Shown here: positions 58,993 to 64,000 of the stretch, one piece after another | Numbering within the stretch: the first letter of the stretch is position 1 | Layout: the number at the start of each line of letters is the position of its first letter | DNA from: Porticoccaceae bacterium UBA4026 | Lineage (GTDB): Bacteria; Pseudomonadota; Gammaproteobacteria; Pseudomonadales; Porticoccaceae | Length of the DNA stretch: 64,000 nucleotides | Direction of reading: 5' to 3' | Assembly: GCA_002382445.1 (NCBI GenBank) | Contig: DGAQ01000002.1 | Span: 18,652 to 82,651, forward strand | Notes under the pieces: model-generated | Told to the model about the DNA's origin: nothing | Databases searched by the model: none | What the model saw: the letters and a program-made list of their open reading frames with translations, nothing else | Made by a program: the position numbers and the translations under genes

Positions 58993-59019
58993 ATGTGGAG
59001 AGGTTGTTGGCGTGGCTAG
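58993..59019 (+). promoter_or_regulatory. trpL: Candidate trp leader peptide
   Basis: An eight-codon frame reading MWRGCWRG then TAG, with two Trp codons, lies 60 bases before trpE. Such density of Trp codons in front of trpE is what a ribosome-sensing attenuator would show. Against it: no clear Shine-Dalgarno site and no convincing T-run terminator hairpin between 59020 and trpE; only a short GGCA/TGCC stem is seen. Confidence 0.4.
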
Positions 59020-59079
59020 CTAACTCTGGGCACTCTGTTGCCTGTATTAATTAAGCTGATACAAAACAAGGAAATTGCA

Positions 59080-60558
59080 ATGCATTCTGATAAATTTGCC
59101 GAGTTGGCAAGCCAAAAGTTTAATCGAATCCCCGTTACTCGAGAAGTCTTAGCTGATTTGGAAACGCCTTTGAGCGTTTATTTGAAGTTGGCTTTTGGGC
59201 CTAATTCCTATTTGTTTGAGTCGGTTCAGGGTGGCGAAAAATGGGGTCGTTACTCCCTAATAGGGCTACACACCTCAACGGTACTTAAGTTGTTTGGCAA
59301 TCGGTTAGAAATTGTTCGAGATGGCAAGCCAATGGTCAGCCGAACTACTGACGACCCTCTGGGTGAGGTTGAGGCGTTCAGACAGCTTTTTAGTATGCCT
59401 AATTTACATGATTTACCTAGGTTTACTGGCGGCCTTGTTGGATACTTTGGCTATGACACCGTTCGATATATTGAACCTCGACTGGCCAAAAGCTCGCCCC
59501 CAGACAAACTAGGAACTCCTGATATATTGCTAATGGCCTCCGATGAGGTTGCCATTTTTGACAATCTTTCGGGCACTATTATGTTGGTGGTACACGTCGA
59601 TGCTCAGGATCCGAATTCCTTAACGGTTGCGGAATCTAGGCTTGATGACTTAGAGGCTAAATTAGCCCGACCACCACCGGTGTTGCCGCCGATGAACATG
59701 AGGGGGCAGGGTCTGTCTGAGAATGCATTTGTATCTAGTTTTGGTAAAGAGAGTTATAAATTAGCGGTCGAGAAGATTAAGCAATATACGCTTGCAGGTG
59801 ACGTCATGCAGGTGGTGCCGTCACAACGATTTACGGCTCCGTTTAAAGAAGCGCCAATTAATCTTTATAGAGCGCTGCGCCGCCTTAATCCCTCTCCATA
59901 TATGTATTTTCTCGATCTAGATGGCTTCCATATTGTAGGCTCATCGCCGGAGGTCCTAGCTCGACTAGAAGACGATCAGGTCACCGTTAGACCTATTGCA
60001 GGTACTCGCCGCAGAGGGGAAAATGATGCTGAAGATCGGATGCTAGAGCAAGAGATGTTGGCTGACCCTAAAGAGATAGCTGAGCACCTAATGTTGATCG
60101 ATTTAGGTCGCAATGATGTGGGTCGAATTAGTCAGTCTGGCTCCGTTGAAGTCACAGAAAAGATGGTGGTGGAGCGCTACTCTCACGTCATGCATATTAC
60201 CTCCAATGTGGTCGGTCAAGTAGAGGACGGAGTGCGGGCAATTGATGTTCTAAAGGCGACATTGCCGGCGGGAACATTGAGCGGAGCACCAAAAATCAGA
60301 GCGATGGAGATTATTGATGAGCTCGAACCAGTGAAACGCAACATTTATGGCGGAGCAGTGGGCTATATTGGTTGGAACGGCAATATGGATATGGCGATTG
60401 CTATTCGTACAGCTGTTATTAAAGACGGCATGTTGCATGTGCAAGCTGGTGGTGGGGTTGTTGCCGATTCGGTCCCTGAGCTAGAGTGGGAAGAAACTAT
60501 GAATAAAGCTCGGGCGGTAATGCACGCAGCGGCGATGGCTTGTGGGGCAGTCCAATGA
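59080..60558 (+). CDS. trpE: Anthranilate synthase component I
   Basis: Makes anthranilate from chorismate using ammonia from TrpG. ATG 59080 with AAGGAAA upstream gives 492 residues; an earlier in-frame ATG-less extension is not needed. [20 protein letters not shown] holds the Trp feedback region, [12 protein letters not shown] and [11 protein letters not shown] follow, and [15 protein letters not shown] with [11 protein letters not shown] and [16 protein letters not shown] form the chorismate site. It overlaps trpG by four bases. Confidence 0.97.
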   Translation: MHSDKFAELASQKFNRIPVTREVLADLETPLSVYLKLAFGPNSYLFESVQGGEKWGRYSLIGLHTSTVLKLFGNRLEIVRDGKPMVSRTTDDPLGEVEAFRQLFSMPNLHDLPRFTGGLVGYFGYDTVRYIEPRLAKSSPPDKLGTPDILLMASDEVAIFDNLSGTIMLVVHVDAQDPNSLTVAESRLDDLEAKLARPPPVLPPMNMRGQGLSENAFVSSFGKESYKLAVEKIKQYTLAGDVMQVVPSQRFTAPFKEAPINLYRALRRLNPSPYMYFLDLDGFHIVGSSPEVLARLEDDQVTVRPIAGTRRRGENDAEDRMLEQEMLADPKEIAEHLMLIDLGRNDVGRISQSGSVEVTEKMVVERYSHVMHITSNVVGQVEDGVRAIDVLKATLPAGTLSGAPKIRAMEIIDELEPVKRNIYGGAVGYIGWNGNMDMAIAIRTAVIKDGMLHVQAGGGVVADSVPELEWEETMNKARAVMHAAAMACGAVQ

Positions 60559-61133
60559 TTTTAATGATTGATAATTATGATTCCTTTACCTATAACATTG
60601 TCCAGTATTTAGCTGAATTAAATGCGGATGTTCAGGTCTTTAGAAATGATGAAATTTCCCTTGAAGAAATCGAGAAATTAGCACCGGAAAAGATAGTTAT
60701 CTCTCCGGGGCCCTGTACCCCAAGCGAAGCGGGAATCTCCGTTGAGACCATAACCCGCTTTGCCGGCAAAATACCTATTTTAGGCATTTGTCTGGGCCAT
60801 CAAAGCATTGCCCAAGCGTTTGGCGGCAACATTGTGCGGGCTAAGCAGGTGATGCACGGTAAGACCTCAAAAATCTGTCATCGCAATGGGGGTGTTTTCA
60901 AGGGTCTCGGAGCGCGCTTTGTGGCGACTCGCTATCACTCATTGGTGATTGAACAGAGCAGCATGCCACCCTGTCTTGAGATTACCGCTTGGACTGAAAA
61001 TGAAGATGGTTCATTAGATGAGATCATGGGTGTAAGGCACAAACAGTTGGCCATTGAAGGTGTTCAGTTTCACCCGGAATCAATCCTCACTGAGTATGGA
61101 CATGATTTATTGCGCAACTTTTTGGACACTTAA
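60555..61133 (+). CDS. trpG: Anthranilate synthase component II (glutamine amidotransferase)
   Basis: Class I amidotransferase, 192 residues from ATG 60555. [15 protein letters not shown] opens it, the catalytic Cys is in [17 protein letters not shown], and the His/Glu pair in [18 protein letters not shown]. Relatives may also serve folate synthesis (PabA). It is three bases before trpD. Confidence 0.96.
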   Translation: MILMIDNYDSFTYNIVQYLAELNADVQVFRNDEISLEEIEKLAPEKIVISPGPCTPSEAGISVETITRFAGKIPILGICLGHQSIAQAFGGNIVRAKQVMHGKTSKICHRNGGVFKGLGARFVATRYHSLVIEQSSMPPCLEITAWTENEDGSLDEIMGVRHKQLAIEGVQFHPESILTEYGHDLLRNFLDT

Positions 61134-61136
61134 CCA

Positions 61137-62153
61137 GTGGATATAAAACAGGCTTTAGCGATAGTTGTTAATCGGCGAAACCTGAGCAGAGAGGCGATGC
61201 GTGAAGTCATGCGCCAGATAATGTGTGGCGGTGCGAGTGACGCCCAGATAGGCGCTTTTTTAGTTGCGCTGCGTATCAAAGGCGAGTCCATTGATGAAAT
61301 TACAGGCGCTGTTGAAGTCATGCGTGAGCTTGTCAAAGGCGTTGAGGTCTACGGCGATCATTTAGTTGATATTGTTGGCACCGGGGGCGACGAATCTAAT
61401 TTATTCAATGTTTCTACGGCGGCAACGTTTGTTGTGGCTGCGGCCGGAGGGCAGGTTGCAAAACACGGTAATCGCTCGGTAAGTAGCAAAAGTGGCGCTG
61501 CTGACGTCCTGGAAGCGGCGGGCGTAAATTTAAATATCAGCGCCCAACAGGTAGCTATATGTGTTGATAAGATAGGTGTCGGATTTATGTTCGCACCCTC
61601 CCACCACAGAGCTATGAAATACGCGATTGGGCCGAGGAAAGAGCTGGGGCTACGCACTATTTTTAATATTCTTGGACCTATGACTAACCCCGCCGGCGTT
61701 AAACGACAATTGATTGGAGTTTACGATAAATCACTGTGCCGACCAATGGCGCAGGTGCTTGGCCGCTTGGGGGCAGAGCATGTGATGGTGGTGCATTCCG
61801 CCGATGGTCTGGATGAAATAAGCATCGCGGCGGAAACATTTGTTGCAGAGTACAAAGAGGGGCAGCTTACAGAATATTGCCTGTTTCCAGATGACTATTT
61901 TAGTGTACGGCAATCTTTAGAAGGGTTGTCTGTGACGGACGCTCAAGAATCACTCGCCATGATCACTTTGGCACTGAATGGAGACCTGCCCGCTGCGACT
62001 AACCTGGTCGCTCTTAATGCCGGAGCTGCACTCTATGTCGCTGGTTGTGCAGATACTATCCAAGAGGGATTTACTCTGGCGCAGCAATCAATTGTCTCTG
62101 GAGCGGCGAGTGCAAAAATGGACCAACTCGTGACGCTAACCAATAGCCTTTAG
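61137..62153 (+). CDS. trpD: Anthranilate phosphoribosyltransferase
   Basis: Transfers phosphoribose from PRPP to anthranilate. GTG start at 61137, 338 residues. [19 protein letters not shown] is the PRPP loop and [20 protein letters not shown] the anthranilate-binding region; [20 protein letters not shown] and NILGPMTNP are also conserved. Separate from trpG, unlike the enterobacterial fusion. Confidence 0.97.
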   Translation: MDIKQALAIVVNRRNLSREAMREVMRQIMCGGASDAQIGAFLVALRIKGESIDEITGAVEVMRELVKGVEVYGDHLVDIVGTGGDESNLFNVSTAATFVVAAAGGQVAKHGNRSVSSKSGAADVLEAAGVNLNISAQQVAICVDKIGVGFMFAPSHHRAMKYAIGPRKELGLRTIFNILGPMTNPAGVKRQLIGVYDKSLCRPMAQVLGRLGAEHVMVVHSADGLDEISIAAETFVAEYKEGQLTEYCLFPDDYFSVRQSLEGLSVTDAQESLAMITLALNGDLPAATNLVALNAGAALYVAGCADTIQEGFTLAQQSIVSGAASAKMDQLVTLTNSL

Positions 62154-62175
62154 TTTGATTAAAAGAGAGACACGC

Positions 62176-62976
62176 ATGACCCTAGAAACACCGACTATAT
62201 TAAAGAAAATTTTGGCTCGAAAGCGAATAGAAGTTGCCGAGCGCGCTGCTTTGGTGCCTCTATCTTTTTTGATGGAGACTCAGGTAACAGCCTCTAAACC
62301 GAGGGGTTTTACCCAGGCTATTAAGGCAAAGATAAGCGCTGGGGAATCCGCAGTTATTGCAGAAATCAAAAAAGCTTCGCCGAGCAAAGGAGTCATTTGC
62401 AACAATTTTGACCCAGCACAGATTGCTAAGAGTTATGAGAAGGGAGGGGCATGTTGCCTATCTGTGTTGACTGACATTGATTTCTTTCAAGGCTCAGATG
62501 AGCATCTACAGGCGGCTCGTAATGCCTGCAATCTACCCGTTATTCGAAAAGACTTCATTGTCGATGAGTACCAAATTTACGAGGCCCGAGTGCTTGGAGC
62601 CGACTGTATTTTGTTGATCGTGTCTGCGCTTGACGAATTACAGTTAAAGCAGTTGCATAAACTCGCAATCTCCCTTGGGATGGATGTATTAATTGAGGTG
62701 CATGACGAGCACGAATTAGAAATAGCTATACAGCTAGAGAACCCTCTGATTGGCATTAATAACCGTAACCTACATACCTTTGATGTTTCTTTAGAGAATA
62801 CTTATCGACTGTTGGATAAAATTCCGTCGAAAGCAATCGTCGTGACAGAAAGTGGTATTCATACCTCTGCCGATGTTGAGGCAATGCGTGAGAAGAAGGT
62901 CCATGGATTTTTAGTTGGCGAAGCATTCATGCGAAGTGAACAACCTGGCGAGAAGTTAAAAGAATTATTCAACTAG
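62176..62976 (+). CDS. trpC: Indole-3-glycerol phosphate synthase
   Basis: TIM-barrel enzyme that closes the indole ring. From ATG 62176 it has 266 residues. [16 protein letters not shown] carries the catalytic Glu/Lys, [17 protein letters not shown] and [17 protein letters not shown] are typical, and [15 protein letters not shown] follows. It is not fused to TrpF. A TTG seven codons upstream is less likely because AGAGAGA sits just ahead of the ATG. It is convergent with vfr. Confidence 0.97.
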   Translation: MTLETPTILKKILARKRIEVAERAALVPLSFLMETQVTASKPRGFTQAIKAKISAGESAVIAEIKKASPSKGVICNNFDPAQIAKSYEKGGACCLSVLTDIDFFQGSDEHLQAARNACNLPVIRKDFIVDEYQIYEARVLGADCILLIVSALDELQLKQLHKLAISLGMDVLIEVHDEHELEIAIQLENPLIGINNRNLHTFDVSLENTYRLLDKIPSKAIVVTESGIHTSADVEAMREKKVHGFLVGEAFMRSEQPGEKLKELFN

Positions 62977-63041
62977 CGTTAGGCTAGTGACAAAGTCGAC
63001 ACAAAAAATATTTTAGAATCTGTCCTCATTGACAATAATTT

Positions 63042-63671
63042 TCACCGGGCGCCGAAGAGCACTATGGTTTTGCCTGACACAGATATGATGCCCTGGCTTG
63101 CAAGTTCTTTGATGACTCTCCCGGCCATTTCACGCGAGCAAACCGCAATTCGTCCAATCTCCTGGCGAGTAATCTTAATCTGCATTCCATCTGGGTGAGT
63201 CATCGAATCAGGTTGATTGGCTAGATCTTTAAGTACCTGAGTAATGCGCCCAGTGACGCTCAAGAAAGCCAGATCGCTAGCTTTGCGGGTGGTTTCTCTG
63301 AGTCTTTCGGCAATTTGTTTAGTGATGGAAAATAGGATTTCCGGGTTTTTCTGGTAAAGCGCTGTGAATTTGGAATAACTAATTTCACAGACCTCACATT
63401 CGGTCTTGGTTTTAATCCAAGCGGTACGCGGATGTTCCTCAAAAAGACCCATTTCTCCAAAAAACTGGCCTGGGTTAAGGTAAGTCACAATCATGTCTTT
63501 CTCATCATTCCCATCTTCCACTAAGACACTAACAGTTCCTTTAACGAGATAATAGAGTACGTCCGCCTTATCGCCGGCATAAATAATTGTGCTCTTTGCC
63601 GGATAACGTCTTCTATGAAAGTTAGATAGAAATGGTTTTTCGTTCTCAATGGTAATAGGTATGATGGGCAT
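63042..63671 (-). CDS. vfr: CRP-family cyclic AMP regulator Vfr
   Basis: cAMP-binding activator, 209 residues. The nucleotide-binding domain includes GQFFGEMGLFEEHPRTAWI, with the Gly-Glu and Arg that contact cAMP, and a long dimer helix follows. The DNA-binding part HPDGMQIKITRQEIGRIAVC and SREMAGRVIKELASQG closely match E. coli CRP. In Pseudomonas vfr also follows trpC and controls type IV pili and virulence. AGGAG precedes the ATG. Confidence 0.94.
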   Translation of the reverse strand: MPIIPITIENEKPFLSNFHRRRYPAKSTIIYAGDKADVLYYLVKGTVSVLVEDGNDEKDMIVTYLNPGQFFGEMGLFEEHPRTAWIKTKTECEVCEISYSKFTALYQKNPEILFSITKQIAERLRETTRKASDLAFLSVTGRITQVLKDLANQPDSMTHPDGMQIKITRQEIGRIAVCSREMAGRVIKELASQGIISVSGKTIVLFGAR

Positions 63672-63843
63672 AGTAATGACAACTCCTGAATTATAGATTT
63701 AGGGCGATACCGAAACATACACCGCCGACAACGCCACCTTGTCAACGACAAATAATAACCCTTTATTATGCAATTATGTATTAATAAATTGGAAAAAAAA
63801 TTTGGCGATGCGGGTTTCTAAAATTTGCGGAGAAAAAAAGGAT

Positions 63844-63871
63844 AAAAATAGGGACCTTTGGGAGGTCCCTA
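63844..63871 (-). terminator. Terminator for the gene entering from the right
   Basis: Perfect stem AGGGACCT / AGGTCCCT with a five-base loop; on the minus strand it is followed by TATTTTTATC. It lies about 65 bases after a minus-strand stop codon at 63936, and points away from vfr's own coding direction start region. Confidence 0.8.
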
Positions 63872-63935
63872 AAAACTCCCTATCGCATGATTAATAGGGG
63901 TTTGGCTCAAACTGAATTTGGTAAAGCTATCTTCT

Positions 63936-64000
63936 TTACTGCTTATTCTTTAGTTCTGGTGCTTTCAACTTTACGAGGTCATCTTTCGCAATTGCAGCGC
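63936..64000 (-). CDS. C-terminal end of an unidentified gene cut by the window edge
   Basis: The minus frame ends with about 20 codons whose product finishes DDLVKLKAPELKNKQ and TAA. Lys-rich, soluble composition and the terminator just downstream support a real gene end. Too short to name. Confidence 0.55.
   Translation of the reverse strand, partial: AAIAKDDLVKLKAPELKNKQ

Noticed and set aside
63671..64000. Terminator at 63844-63871 as part of the vfr promoter region
   Set aside because: Its T-run is on the minus strand after a stop codon at 63936, so it ends the gene coming from the right rather than acting on vfr.

Overview
The window looks like chromosomal DNA of a marine, aerobic gammaproteobacterium of the Cellvibrionales/SAR92-OM60 type or a close relative. 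That placement is inferred from protein resemblance and from gene order shared with Pseudomonas: mutM, coaD, rsmD, ftsY-ftsE-ftsX-rpoH, trmB; trxA-rho-ubiD; hemW-rdgB-DUF4426-metW-metX-yggT-proC-yggS; ruvX-yqgE-gshB; trpE-trpG-trpD-trpC-vfr. No rRNA, tRNA, CRISPR array, prophage or intact insertion sequence was seen.

Layout. 1-3.4 kb: the cut 5' end of yaaA, a two-gene TRAP transporter membrane module (dctQ, dctM) and a lysophospholipase-like hydrolase. 3.5-12.4 kb: a lone exbD, then housekeeping genes for DNA repair (mutM), CoA synthesis (coaD), rRNA and tRNA methylation (rsmD, trmB), membrane targeting and division (ftsY, ftsE, ftsX), heat-shock sigma factor (rpoH), an FKBP lipoprotein and the sigma-70 regulator rsd. 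12.4-33.9 kb: lrgAB, dsbB, gshA, a DJ-1 protein, an RND efflux pair, a run of transporters, modABC, several alpha/beta hydrolases, a D-aminoacylase-type amidohydrolase, ogt and lysE. This stretch is accessory in character. 33.9-34.8 kb is a gap of about 0.9 kb without a convincing gene. 34.8-48.1 kb: a periplasmic helical-repeat protein, pilT, ubiD, rho, trxA, katG with divergent oxyR, and a three-gene operon of an ABC-2 exporter plus a secreted peptidase. 48.1-56.5 kb: a long, tightly packed minus-strand run from gshB to hemW. 56.7-57.6 kb: a decayed second copy of pilT. 57.7-64 kb: an EF-hand protein, rpe, trpEGDC, vfr, and the last codons of a gene cut by the right end.

Functional links. 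Redox and peroxide defence recurs (yaaA, gshA, gshB, DJ-1, dsbB, trxA, katG, oxyR). The katG-oxyR intergenic region carries two clear palindromes. Tryptophan synthesis is a compact operon that seems to have a very short Trp-containing leader peptide. The clearest evolutionary signal is the pilT pseudogene: one reading frame can still be followed through several stop codons, a deletion of about 80 codons covering Walker A, and a late frameshift, while an intact pilT lies about 19 kb away. I did not find a convincing new multi-gene system. The least explained parts are the 33.9-34.8 kb gap, the segment between two hairpins at 41.2-41.5 kb, several very small ORFs, and the modA start.
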